NCBI GenBank assembly: GCA_037200525.1
Contig: JBBCGG010000001.1
Coordinates: 5,180,355-5,244,354 of the forward strand
Direction of reading: 5' to 3'
Origin: Methylocella sp.
GTDB lineage: Bacteria > Pseudomonadota > Alphaproteobacteria > Rhizobiales > Beijerinckiaceae
DNA length: 64,000 nt
Under the pieces are notes generated by a model, which saw nothing but the letters and a program-made list of their open reading frames with translations, ran no database searches and was not told the origin of the DNA. Shown piece by piece: positions 46,340 through 56,254 of the stretch (its first letter is position 1; each line of letters starts with the position of its first letter). The position numbers and the translations under genes were made by a program.

Positions 46340-47500
46340 CTACGGCAGGAATCCGAAACTGGCCGCGGGCTCGTTCTGCGCGAGACCGCGTGCACGAAGC
46401 GCAGAATCTGCGCCGGCATAGCCGGCCTTGAGCAGCAGACGCTGCTCGTCTTGAGAGAATGGGTTCAGGCGGGTTCTCAGCGAAGCGGCCGCCACCGCTT
46501 CGTCAGCGGAGAACGGCAAGGCATCTGGCAGGGCATATAGCAGCGAGGCCGTTTCGATGCTCCAATAGGCAACCCGACGGTCCCCCCGGTTGGCCATCCC
46601 AAACAGGATGCGCCGCCTTGAATGCTCGGCCTGCTGCTGGATCAGCGCAAGGGTGCGGAACATCTGGCCGATCCAGCGTCCTGTCGGGCGGCCCACTTCA
46701 GGAATGGTGCGGCCGGCGTTGCTGACGAGAATGGTCCGGCAGCGCTTCCACACACGTTCAAGACCGAGATTGTCGTAAACACCGCCATCGGCGAGAACCG
46801 CCGTGGTGATAAAGGGCGGCCGGTGCAGGTCGGCTCCGGCCGTACGTTGCACGGCCTCGCCGGAGAGGTCTATGCGCACCGGCGACAGGATGGGCGGAAA
46901 CGCCGACGACGCTGCCACAACGCGCGTCAGGGGAATAGTCGGCCTATCGATCAGGCCCACGCGGTAATCGGCGGCGTAACTCTTGGCGAACCGCCAGCCG
47001 CTGCCGGTCTGGAGGTTGGTCGCCATGAAGGTAAAACGCGGGGCATCCGTGATGTCCTGCAGGCAGGCGCCATCAAAAAGGTGGCGATCGTAAGCGCGGA
47101 CAAGGCCGTCAGCGGCACTGCAGCCTGGCAAGAGGCCGTAGAGGACGGCCCGGATGTCGATGCCCTTTCCGGCGAACCCAAGCAGTGGCGCAACGAAAAG
47201 CTCGTCAAGATTGGCCGCGCGGCCGCCCTCGTCAAAGCGCAGTTGTTGCCACCGCAGGGCCAGAAGGCCCGCGGTGATCGAACCGCCGGAGACGCTCGCG
47301 ACCTCGGCCAGGCGGGGCGGGAAGCCAAGCTCGTTCATGCGGATGATCGCGCCGACATGATAGATCATGGCGCGGTAGCCGCCGCCTGAAAGGCAAAGGC
47401 CTATCGTGTCGTCGAGCTTGCGGGCCTGCAGGAAATCGCCCTCCGCAGCGTTTGCCGCAAAGAGGCTCTGAACGTCTTGCGCCGCGGCGTGATCATTCAT
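46340..47500 (-). CDS. Patatin-like phospholipase family protein (candidate defence effector)
   Basis: A 386-residue patatin-fold acyl hydrolase. Glycine-rich oxyanion motif 'IGLCLSGGGYRAMIYHVGAI', nucleophile elbow 'VASVSGGSITAGLLAL' (GxSxG-like SVSGGS) and catalytic Asp in 'TTAVLADGGVYDNLG' are all present, so a Ser-Asp dyad phospholipase is expected. It is not the DGGGIRG type found in the CBASS effector CapV. The start ATG at 47500 overlaps the TGA of the upstream E2-E1-JAB gene (ATGA), so both are translated together. Membrane damage on activation is the obvious effector role, but this is inference. No signal peptide or transmembrane helix is evident. Confidence 0.88.
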   Translation of the reverse strand: MNDHAAAQDVQSLFAANAAEGDFLQARKLDDTIGLCLSGGGYRAMIYHVGAIIRMNELGFPPRLAEVASVSGGSITAGLLALRWQQLRFDEGGRAANLDELFVAPLLGFAGKGIDIRAVLYGLLPGCSAADGLVRAYDRHLFDGACLQDITDAPRFTFMATNLQTGSGWRFAKSYAADYRVGLIDRPTIPLTRVVAASSAFPPILSPVRIDLSGEAVQRTAGADLHRPPFITTAVLADGGVYDNLGLERVWKRCRTILVSNAGRTIPEVGRPTGRWIGQMFRTLALIQQQAEHSRRRILFGMANRGDRRVAYWSIETASLLYALPDALPFSADEAVAAASLRTRLNPFSQDEQRLLLKAGYAGADSALRARGLAQNEPAASFGFLP

Positions 47501-49619
47501 GCGGGATCTCCCGCGGGCGCGCTGATGCCTCGTCCCGCAAGCAGCACGCTGAGCTGTCCGCCGTCGCCCGCAATCGCCATCAAGGCCGGTACGCCCTCGC
47601 TCTCCAACTCCTCGGTGAGCCAGCACAGCTGATTGATGTCGGTAACGCTGGGCCGGGTTGATGAACCGCGCGGGTGGGAATGCCATTCCCCGACATAGCG
47701 AACCTGATGCAGGGAGCGCGTCGTGGCTTGCGCGACCGCGGCGGCAAGCCCTGCGACACCGCGCTCGAAGGCGGTGACGCTGCCAGAGCTGTCCTGCGGC
47801 GACGGCAACGCCGAGACCATGTGAACGGAGCGGCGGCTTGTGTCGGTGATGCCGAGCAGCACGCCGCCGGTTTCATGCGGCAGGCGTTCTGCACGCAATC
47901 CCGCGATCTGTCTGCCGAGCCCGTCATCATAAGTGACGGTCCAGTTGCCAAGCGTGATGTTCTGCACCGGCAGCGGCGTCAGTTCCGCGAGGCTGACCGT
48001 CCGGTTGTCCGCGAGGGTCCAGATGCGTACGCCGGCATCATCTGAGGCGAGCGCATCGATGCTTGCCTGCGAGGCAATTGCGCTCATCAAGGCGGCGCGC
48101 GCGGCCGGAATGCGGTTGGTCGCGGCCCGGCAGGAGCCGCTATAGCGCACGCCGGCTTCTGCCTGGAGGTGATGCGCCAGCTGCGAATCGGCCTGAACGA
48201 GTCGGTGATATTGCGCTTCGAGATCGCGCAAGGTGATCGACGGATCAGCCCCCTCGGCAAGCAGCACCACCGCTGTTCCGGCTGGATTGAAAAACACGGA
48301 CAGACGGCGCGCCCCGGGGCGCGGCAGGTCGGCAATATGCCGCGATACGGCGACGGAGGCCGATGCGTCGATGATGATCTCGGCAGCACTGACTGCCGCC
48401 TCCATACCCTCCTTCAAATCCGCTGGCGGATGGAGAATGTTCGCCTGGTACAAGGTGACCGGCTCATCAAGCAAGGCATGGAGGCGGTGTGCTAGACCGA
48501 CGACCTTGGGCCTGCCGACATCGATCGGATAGAGGGCATGGCGGGCAAGGTTATGCGGCATCAGGCTGTCGGGATCGATGATTGTCCACCGGAACCGGCC
48601 TTCGCGGGCGAGGTTGACCGCGAGCTGCGATCCCAGCGATCCCGCGCCGACCTGCACGCAGCGGCGCGTGTCGGGCCGTGCTTGCCCGCCAATGGCCGCG
48701 CCGAGAGCGCGGTCAAATCCCAGATGGACGTCGGCGGGTGAGATCGCGAGGGCGGGCACATCCGCCCCGGCCCCCACGCCGACCATCCGCACATAGCCGC
48801 GGCCTGATCCCACATTGCTGTCGTTGGGCGCAAGCACGCCGAGGCCGACACCGACATCACCGGCGCAATCATGGGTGATAAAAGCGCGCAGGTCTTCGGC
48901 CTGACGGCCATCATCGCCCGCGACGGGGAAGGCGACAACGAGAGCGATACGTGCCTGCAGGCGGCGGACGGCTGTGGCATCAAGGCCCGCCCAGGCGATG
49001 ACCCGCGCGCGGAGTTCGGCGTTCAGGTCTATGCCGCAGCCCTGCAGCTGCTGCCCGAGCTTGTCGAGGGTCTGTGGAGCGAACTGCAGGCGCTGCATGC
49101 CCTGCGGGGCGGCGCGCAACGGGATGACCACGAACTGCGGATCGGGGCTGGTACGGCCCTGCTGGACAAATTCGGTGACAATGATCGTTTCGTGTTCACT
49201 GCGGAGATGGCCGACCAGCTCGGGTGGCTGGTCAGCAGGCCTCAGGGCCGCGGCCGGCAGGATGATGGTTGCCGGCCTGCGGAAGAAAAGCGGCTCCAGC
49301 GGCTGCGCCGTATCGTGAAGTTCGCCGCGGGACGCCTTGGCGAGCCAGAGCTGAATACGGCGGATAAAGTCAGCGGGTGTGAAGGTAAGTCGCGCTTCCG
49401 CCCAAGGCCGGTCGTCAATGCAAAGGGCACGCGGCATGTCGTCCGGCGCCCAGTTCTGGTGCATCGTGTCAGGGAAATCTTCCCGCAAGGTGAGAACGGA
49501 CGGCTGCGCGTCACTCGCCCCAAAGATGACGGCCACCGGCTCCACGCTGCGGATCGGGGCGGCCAGGTCTTGCGGCCGTTCCACTTCAATGTCGAGCTGG
49601 AGCGCGGCCAAAGCCCCGT
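47497..49619 (-). CDS. E2-E1-JAB triple-fusion protein (ThiF/E1 adenylyltransferase with E2-like and JAMM deubiquitinase domains), 5' truncated
   Basis: Three ubiquitin-pathway-like domains lie in one frame. (1) E2-like: 'ERPQDLAAPIRSVEPVAVIFG', 'LREDFPDTMHQNW', then 'MPRALCIDDRPW' with the likely catalytic Cys (49420-49422) and 'LAKASRGELHDTAQPLEPLFF'. (2) E1/ThiF: 'CVQVGAGSLGSQLAVNLAREG', 'IIDPDSLMPHNLARHALYPID', with 'YSGSCRAATNRIP' as the possible E1 Cys. (3) JAB/JAMM: 'ETGGVLLGI' (Glu) and 'EWHSHPRGSSTRPSVTD', the complete HxH-x8-SxxD zinc site. Between E2 and E1 are about 200 residues, as in the inactive adenylation half of Cap2. The frame runs into antisense helicase sequence at 49620, so the first ~60-90 codons and promoter are lost. 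Domain content equals Cap2+Cap3 of type II CBASS, but no CD-NTase is present. Confidence 0.85.
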
Positions 49620-51768
49620 GCCGCACAACGGCAAAGAAGAAGACTTCCAGCTGTTCATGGCGCTGCTTGACGGCGATCGGTTCGAGGGGCGTTTTCGCGA
49701 TGGCGTCCACTATGCCGACACAGCTGGCATGATGCGGCGCCTCACGAAAGAGGAGCTGTTGCGGTTTGACGGTCGGCCACTCTTTCCCGAACGCCGAGCC
49801 TACACCGTCAAATACGAACTCTCTCTCAAGGAAGCTGCCCTTTATAGCGCGGTCACAGAGTACGTTCGGACAGAGATGAACCACGTGCTGCGGTTTGCCG
49901 ATGGCGACAACAAGAAGCGTAACAATGTCGGCTTCGCTCTGCAGATTTTGCAGCGACGGCTGGCATCGTCACCGGCGGCTATCTACCAGTCGCTCAAGCG
50001 CCGGCGGGAGAGGCTGGAGAATGAGCTTGCCGAGGCGCGGCTTGCGGCCCGAGGCCGCCCGGGCGGCACAATCGCGGAGACCGGAGTTAGCAACGAAGTC
50101 CTGCGCAACATCGAAGAGTACGGTCAGGAAGAGGTCGATGAGCTGGAAGATATTATCTCTACCGGCGCCACGACGGCGGAGACAATCGACCAGCTGGCGA
50201 TCGAAGTCGAAACGCTGAAGGGTCTGGAGCAGATGGCTCTCGGTGTCCTTCGTTCAGGCGAAGACACGAAGTGGACGCAGCTCAATCGCATTCTCGACGA
50301 CGACCTGATGGTCGACAGTCACGACAATCGTCGCAAACTCATCATCTTTACCGAACCCAAGGACACGTTGCACTACCTCGTCGACAAGGTCAGATCCCGC
50401 CTTGGCAATCCTGAAGCTGTTGATGTCATCCACGGCGGTGTGACGCGCGAAGAGCGCCGGAAGGTGATCGAACGATTCATGCAAGACCGCGACATGCTGG
50501 TCCTGATTGCCAACGATGCCGCCGGTGAAGGCGTGAACCTCCAGCGCGGGCACCTGATGGTCAACTACGACCTGCCCTGGAACCCGAACAAGATCGAGCA
50601 GCGCTTCGGTCGTATCCACCGTATCGGCCAGACCGAGGTCTGCCACCTCTGGAACATCGTCGCCGCAGACACCCGCGAGGGCGAGGTTTATGCCCGGCTG
50701 CTGGAGAAGCTGGAAGCGGCCCGCGAGGCGCTGGGAGGGCGCGTCTATGACGTTCTTGGCGAGCTGTTCGAGGGAGTCGCCCTCAAGGACCTGCTCTTCC
50801 AGGCGATTCAGTACGGTGAGCAAGAGGACGTCCGCGCGCGGTTATTCCGTCAGGTTGACGGGGCCGTGGACCAGCAGCACCTGCTGGAGCTGTTGAAGCG
50901 GCGCGCCCTCACTAACGACACTATGCCGGAAGCCAAGGTGCAGGAACTCCGCCTGGAGATGGAAAGGGCAGAGGCTCAACGCCTGCAGCCGCATCATGTC
51001 CAGAGCTTCTTCGTCGAAGCATTCCAGCATCTCGGCGGGCGGCTGAAAAAGCGGGAGGAAGGGCGGTGGGAGATTACCCATGTGCCTGTCCGTATCCGAG
51101 AGCGGGATCGCCAGATGGGAAGTGGCGCGCCCATCCAGAAGAAGTATGAGCGCATCTGCTTCGAGAAGAGCGCCATCAACCAGCAGCCCGTCGCCACGTT
51201 CGTGTGCCCGGGCCATCCGCTCCTCGAAGCGGTCATCAGCATCATCCGCGAGGACTACGACCAGCTCATGAAACAAGGCGCGGTCCTTGTCGATGAAACA
51301 GACATGGGGACGGACCTCGCGGCGATCTTCCTGCTTGAGCATAGCGTTCAGGACGGGCGCCTCACCAGCACGGGCAAGCCGCACATCATCTCGCAGAAGC
51401 TGCAGTTCGCAGCCGTCGACAAGCAGGGGCGCACGACAAACGCCGGTATCGCGCCTCATCTCAATCTCCGTCCGGCGACACCGGAAGAGATAGCGCTGGT
51501 CAAGGATTGCCTCGACGAGCCCTGGCTCACTGCAGACCTGGAAAGGACTGCCGTGCAGTTCGCAACCGTTGAGCTTGCCCAAGGCCACGTTGCCGGGGTC
51601 AAGGCGCGGCGCATTCCGGAGATCGACAAGGTCGAACAGGAAGTGAAGGCGCGGCTCAAGAAGGAAATCAACTACTGGGATAGCCGCTCTTTTGAACTGA
51701 AAGAGGAAGAGAAGGCCGGCAAGAAGACGCGGCTGAACTGGCAGAACGCCGAGCGGCGAGCTGTTTGA
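49618..51768 (+). pseudogene. SNF2-type helicase (DISARM DrmD-like), 5' and 3' truncated
   Basis: Recognisable helicase sequence starts abruptly at 'PHNGKEEDFQLFMALLDGDRF' (motif III region, normally TATPHNGKEEDF) and runs through 'PLFPERRAYTVKYELS' and a coiled-coil insert. It then has the C-terminal RecA-like domain with 'DVIHGGVTREERRKVIERF', motif V 'LIANDAAGEGVNLQ' and motif VI 'IEQRFGRIHRIGQ'. The Walker A half is missing. The frame is open further upstream (to 48871), but that part is antisense to the E2-E1-JAB gene and not helicase. The C-terminus stops early ('LNWQNAERRAV') at a junction with DUF499 sequence. It cannot be an active helicase. Confidence 0.82.
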
Positions 51769-51953
51769 CCAGCTGTATACGAGCTGGGGCTCGCTCGAAA
51801 AATTCCAGCGGACCCGTGGCGTATTGCGACTCATGGCTCAGGTCATCCACGAGCTATGGATGGGCAATGACCCCTCGGTCATGATTATGCCCGGTAGCGT
51901 GGCCATCAGCTCGGCGCGCGTGGAGCCGGAGCTGCTTCACTATCTGGACACTA

Positions 51954-52786
51954 GGCTCAGGACTCATTGATTGAGATAGAAGAGGACGGCGGCTGCGATG
52001 CAGATGGCGGAGAAGAAGGTGTGGGCGCATCGATCATAGCGGGTTGCGATGCGCCGCCAGTCCTTGAGCTTGGCGAACATGTTCTCGATTTTGTGACGCT
52101 GGCGGTAGAGCGTCTTGTCATAGGCAATGGGAAGCTTGCGGCTTCTGGTTGGCGGGATGCAGGGCTCGACGCCCCTGGCCTTCAGCGCGGCGCGGAACCA
52201 GTTGCTGTCGTAGCCCCTGTCGGCGATCAACATTGAAGCGGGCGGTAAAGCCTTGAGCATCAGCCGCGCGCCCTTGTGGTCGCTCATCTGGCCCTCCGAG
52301 AGCAACATGACGAGGGGCTTGCCGGCGCCGTCGCAAACGACGTGGAGCTTCGAGTTCAGTCCGCCTTTCGTGCGCCCGATACGGCGGGGAAGAGCCCCTT
52401 TTTGAGCAGGCTCGCCGCTGTGCGATGCGCCTTCAGATGCGTGGCGTCGATCATGATGCGCTCGGGCTTTGGACCTTCGCCAGCGAGCGCGGCGAATATG
52501 CGGTCGAAGACGCCGAGCCGGCTCCAGCGGATGAAGCGATTGTAAAGCGTCTTGTGCGGCCCGTAATCCTTGGGCGCATCTTTCCATTGCAGGCCGTTGC
52601 GGATCACATAGACGATTCCGCTGACCACCCGACGGTCGTCAACCCGCGGAACGCCATGCGACAGAGGAAAATGCGGCGCAAGCCGCGCCATCTGCCGCTC
52701 GCCCAACAAAAACAAATCACTCATCCCAGCCTCCCCATGCGGAGACCAGGAATCACATCTCAGGCAAATTTAATAGGTCCTGAGCC
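51954..52786 (-). mobile_element. IS5-family insertion sequence, 833 bp, inside the DUF499 gene
   Basis: Inverted repeats GGCTCAGGACTCATT and GGCTCAGGACCTATT lie at the two ends, with TA at 51952-51953 and 52787-52788. It is a different element from the 838-bp and 866-bp ISs. Exact removal with one TA restores the DUF499 reading frame, so it inserted after or independently of the larger deletions and has not decayed. Confidence 0.92.
51964..52724 (-). CDS. IS5-family transposase (two frames joined by a -1 frameshift) of the 833-bp IS
   Basis: OrfA starts at 52724 (MSDLFLLGERQMARLAPHFP) and contains 'RIMIDATHLKAHRTAASLLKKG' with the first catalytic Asp. OrfB in the -1 frame reads 'GRTKGGLNSKLHVVCDGAGKP', 'LIADRGYDSNWFR' (Asp) and 'RQRHKIENMFAKLKDWRRIATRYD' (Glu). 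The frames meet at AAAAAGGGG (complement of 52395-52403). Confidence 0.88.
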
Positions 52787-54429
52787 TAGATGGCAATCCA
52801 TTATCGCGGGCGATGTCGATGGCATTACGTCGACACCGTACAAAGTCGACCAATCAGCGCCGAACCTGAACCGGTATTCCGCGACCCGCAGGGTTGCGCG
52901 CGCTGTCTTTATGGGCACGGCCCCGACTCACGGTCAGGAAAACAAAGGTCTCGACGATAAGCAGATCAATCTGGGTGTCGTGCAGCCCGGAGAGCGCCCC
53001 GCCATTTTCGGAGACGCCCTCCGGCGCCTGACGAACCAGGCGAAGTTCATGCATAGCGACCTCGGCCGCTACTGGTACTCGATGTCGGCGAGCCTCAACC
53101 GGATTGCCGCTGATCGCGCGGGTCAGTTCGAAGAGGCGCTTGTCCTGATGGAGATCGACAAGGCGCTTGTCGGCTACATCAATGGGCTGGGCGATAGGGG
53201 CCTCTTTGACGCGGTTCAGATTACGCCAGGAAGTTCGTCGGACGTCCCCGACGAGCGAGGCGGTGTCCGCGCTGTTATCCTTGGCGTCGCTTATCCACAT
53301 ACAGGGCGTGATGGTTCAGAAGCGCACACGGAGGCCAGGGACATTCTGATGCAGCGCGGCAGCACGCCGCGCGTATACCGAAATATGCTCGTCTTCCTCG
53401 CGGCCGAGCAGCGCCAACTGGACAATTTGAAATCGGCTATGCGTTCGGCGCTCGCGTGGGCGGAGATCGTACGAGAGATCGACCGTCTCAACCTGACACA
53501 AAGCGACAGCGCCCTCGCCAAATCGAAACTGGCCGAGGCGAACGACACGCTGAAAACGCGCATGAAAGAGGCGTGGTGCTATCTGCTCTATCCCGTCCAG
53601 GAGAGTGCTCAAGCCGATCTTGCGTGGACCTCCGCAAAGATCCCGGCACAGGACGGGTTGCTGGCCCGCGCGAGCAAAAAGCTCGTCAGTGACGAGGGTC
53701 TACTGCCGGAACTTGGACCTGCCCGTTTGGACCGAGAACTTCGAAGATACATCTGGAATGGGAAGTCCCATCTCTCGCTGAAGGATCTATGGGAGTATCT
53801 GAATCGCTATACCTATTTGCCCCGACTGCGGAACCAGCAGGTTCTCGTGAAAGCTGTTCAGGCGGCAATTTCAGGAATGTTGCCCGGACCATTTGCTTAT
53901 GCCGAGCGTTGGGAGGAAGCGGCGCAGACCTACCATGGCTTGGCCATCGAGAAGGCAGGGAACGTCCCCGTCGTCATTGACAGTGACAGCGTCATCATCA
54001 AGCCCGATGTGGCACTCAGTAAACTTGTTATTCCGAAGCCCGTCCCGACGCCGGGCCCTGACGACACGGTTGATGGACAGACGACCGAAAGCGGATCGGC
54101 TGGTTCGACTGGAGGATCTGGTAGTACCCCTGGGCCTGCGCCCGAAAAGATTCCCACCAGGTTTGTCGGTACAGTAATGATCTCGTCGGAGCGTCCGGCC
54201 AGAGAGATTCACCAGATTGTCGAGGCCATCGTGGAGCAGCTTACAACAATGCCAGGTAGCGATGTCTCGCTGAAGCTGGAAATCGATGCCGAGATTCCGG
54301 GAGGAATGGACCGCGCCAAGGTCCGCACTCTTATGGAGAATGCAACGACGCTCGGCTTCATCGACAAGGTCGTGAGCTAGCCGAAGATGATTCACGAAAT
54401 CGGTAAGCCATGGTCGCAATATCAACAGG

Positions 54430-55662
54430 TCAGGCGCGAGCCAGCGGCAGGCTATCGATATGGCGGTCGATAGCGGCGACGGTTTCCCGGGTCAGCGGGA
54501 GATGCGTTTTCTCCGCGGACCAGAGCGCCCTGAACCCGTCCACCGTCGCTGCCGCGGTGTCGAGAACGAGCCTTTCTGGCAGCCGCGCCTTTGCGGCGAG
54601 GTAAGCGAGCTCATCTAAAGTGAATTCCGCCATGCGACGGGTCCGGACGTATTTGAGGGCAGCGTTTTCGTCGGCGATGTAGGGCACCGTCGACACGAAG
54701 TCATAGGCCGGCGCCAGCTGCGCCGTGCGGCGGTCCGGATAGAGCAAGGACCAGTTCTTCAGGTGCATGTCGGCATTGCCGATCAGCGTGTTAAAGACGA
54801 GGCGGCGAATGAATTCAGCTGCGCCGTCATCGCCGGTTTCCGCGCCCAGGACGGTCGCGATCAGGCGATAACTCGCCTTCTCGTACTTATCGTCGGGGAA
54901 AACGCCGAAGACCTGAGCAAAATCCTCCATATGCACAGGTCCCGCCTCCGTCCTGTCGAAGCGCCGGACCGCGAGTGCCGGACCGTCAAGCCGTCCGATG
55001 CCCTCGGGCAGGCCCTCGATGGCGTCGACATCCACCAGCTGCAGCTCCGGGACATCCATGCCCAGGCGCGCTGCGAGCGTCATCATCGAGAATTCGTTCT
55101 CGGGCACACGCTCAAAGCGGGCGGAAGGCAGTTTCACAATCCAGGAGCCGCCGACGCCCGTCGCCGGGATCGTCAGGCCGTTATTGCGGCGGTCGCTCTT
55201 GACCGCCGAGAACTTGAGCTGCACTCCCGCGAGCGAGAAGCGCAGGACATTGGCGCGGCGGTCGCGCTCGGCTTGGTCAGGCTCTGCGGTTCCAGCGTCT
55301 GCGGGCCAGGCTTCGCCGTCGGCAGGCCTGATTGTCAGAGCGCCGGGAAGGTCGCGGCCGAGGACCCAGAGAAGGAAGAACTCACGCTTCGCGTTGACCC
55401 CGGCCTGCTGCGCGAGATAGGCGCGCAACGGGCCTTCCGGCAGGAGGTTTGAGAAGAAAGGCGGGACGACGGTTTGCGTGGGGCGGATATCAGTGATCAG
55501 GCCGCCGAAGCGGTCCTTGAACGACAGGCTGAGCGTCGGCCTTTCGGGTGCGTCGATATACGCCTGATTGAAAGCAAACAGGGTCCGGTCGCCCTGCACC
55601 AGCGTTAATGTCCCTATGGGCGCGCCATAGAGCAGGACTTCGAGGACGGACACGTCAGGCAT
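54430..55662 (-). CDS. hipA: HipA family toxin (serine/threonine kinase)
   Basis: A 410-residue HipA-type kinase toxin. N-terminal subdomain: 'LYGAPIGTLTLVQGDRTLFAF' and 'VVPPFFSNLLPEGPLRAYLA'. Kinase core: 'RFSLAGVQLKFSAVKSDR' (HipA signature with the phosphoryl region), 'GSWIVKLPS' (nucleotide-binding Lys), 'ENEFSMMTLAARLGM', catalytic 'LIGNADMHLKNWSLLY' (N-D-x-HxKN) and 'APAYDFVSTVPY' (metal Asp). E. coli HipA phosphorylates glutamyl-tRNA synthetase. The ATG at 55662 overlaps the end of hipB by eight bases, the usual antitoxin-first arrangement. It appears intact. Confidence 0.93.
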   Translation of the reverse strand: MPDVSVLEVLLYGAPIGTLTLVQGDRTLFAFNQAYIDAPERPTLSLSFKDRFGGLITDIRPTQTVVPPFFSNLLPEGPLRAYLAQQAGVNAKREFFLLWVLGRDLPGALTIRPADGEAWPADAGTAEPDQAERDRRANVLRFSLAGVQLKFSAVKSDRRNNGLTIPATGVGGSWIVKLPSARFERVPENEFSMMTLAARLGMDVPELQLVDVDAIEGLPEGIGRLDGPALAVRRFDRTEAGPVHMEDFAQVFGVFPDDKYEKASYRLIATVLGAETGDDGAAEFIRRLVFNTLIGNADMHLKNWSLLYPDRRTAQLAPAYDFVSTVPYIADENAALKYVRTRRMAEFTLDELAYLAAKARLPERLVLDTAAATVDGFRALWSAEKTHLPLTRETVAAIDRHIDSLPLARA

Positions 55663-56254
55663 CGCCTTCCTCTTCTTCAAGGCCGTAGGCAGGCTGCGGC
55701 GGCGCGGGTACGGCGTGGGCGATCCGGTTGCGAAGGCTCTGAAGCGCGTTGCGGGTTTCGGCGAGCGAAACGCTGTCGTCCTTGCCGTGAGCGATGGCGG
55801 CGAGACTCTGCGCCGCCTTGTCGATGATAGCGAGGTCGCTGGAACTCAGGCGGAAATGTGCCAGTTCGCGGAGGATCTGGCGCAACCTGTCGGCCCATTC
55901 TGTCCGGGGCTGCTGCCGCGCGATTTTTCCTAGGGCTTTAGCGGCGCGTTCCAGTGCCTTGTATTCGCTGCCGGCTGATGGGTGCTGTGGCAGCGGGGCC
56001 GCACGCAGGACGCCTTCGACGGCGGGCACCAGGTGGCGCGGGACGAGCACGAGTTCTAGTTCGAGCGCACGGGCGAGTTCTATCAGGCTCGATAACCTGA
56101 TGTCGGCGCCACCGCCTTCTATCTTGGAGATATGGCTTTGGGGGACGCCGGCCTTTGCGCTCAGGTCGCGCTGGCTCAGACCGCTGTTTTGGCGGGCTGA
56201 CTTCAGGGCGGCAATGACGGCTTCGTTGGCGTAGTTCATGATCAGGTCTTGCAT
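55655..56254 (-). CDS. hipB: HipB-like XRE family antitoxin / transcriptional regulator
   Basis: A 199-residue protein with an N-terminal Cro/C1 helix-turn-helix ('IAALKSARQNSGLSQRDLSAKAGVPQSHISKIEGGGADIRLSSLIELARALELELVLVPR') and a longer-than-usual, Ala/Arg-rich helical C-terminal half. It should neutralise HipA and autorepress. The start is uncertain: ATG 56254 lies within a GCATATC repeat, and ATG 56239 (MNYANEAV) would place that repeat in the leader. E. coli HipB has 88 residues; the extended C-terminus is a feature of some alphaproteobacterial versions. Confidence 0.9.
   Translation of the reverse strand: MQDLIMNYANEAVIAALKSARQNSGLSQRDLSAKAGVPQSHISKIEGGGADIRLSSLIELARALELELVLVPRHLVPAVEGVLRAAPLPQHPSAGSEYKALERAAKALGKIARQQPRTEWADRLRQILRELAHFRLSSSDLAIIDKAAQSLAAIAHGKDDSVSLAETRNALQSLRNRIAHAVPAPPQPAYGLEEEEGDA

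Larger units (their letters stand above)
51758..54380 (+). pseudogene. DUF499 (anti-phage-associated ATPase-like) gene, 5' deleted and interrupted by an IS
   Basis: DUF499 sequence begins mid-protein as 'FDQLYTSWGSLEKFQRTRGVLRLMAQVIHELW' and runs to 51953. An 833-bp IS follows, and the gene resumes at 52789. Removing the IS and one TA gives an unbroken frame '...HYLDTRWQSIIAGDVDG...' continuing with 'SATRRVARAVFMGTAPTHGQ', 'AIFGDALRRL', 'LGRYWYSMSASLNRIAADRA' to TAG at 54378. A Pro/Gly/Ser linker (about 54035-54150) precedes a C-terminal domain 'RFVGTVMISSERPAREIHQIVEAIVEQL'. The ATP-binding N-terminal half is gone. DUF499 proteins occur in phage-defence operons with helicases and DNA methylases. 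Confidence 0.82.

Noticed and set aside
46624..47389. Long plus-strand frame antisense to the patatin gene
   Set aside because: A shadow of the patatin gene; the minus-strand frame carries all catalytic motifs.
48871..49617. Upstream extension of the helicase open frame
   Set aside because: This part is the complement of the E2-E1-JAB gene, reads as low-similarity sequence and lacks helicase motifs I-II. GC-rich codon use keeps the antisense frame open.
46340..49619. Calling the E2-E1-JAB/patatin pair a type II CBASS operon
   Set aside because: No CD-NTase (GS-x-DxD nucleotidyltransferase) can be read in any frame within the island, and the patatin lacks the CapV-type motif. Only the domain parallels are stated.
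49620..49884. Upstream extension of the E2-E1-JAB open frame to an ATG at 49884
   Set aside because: It is antisense to well-conserved helicase sequence, so it is not original coding sequence, although a hybrid protein could in theory start there.
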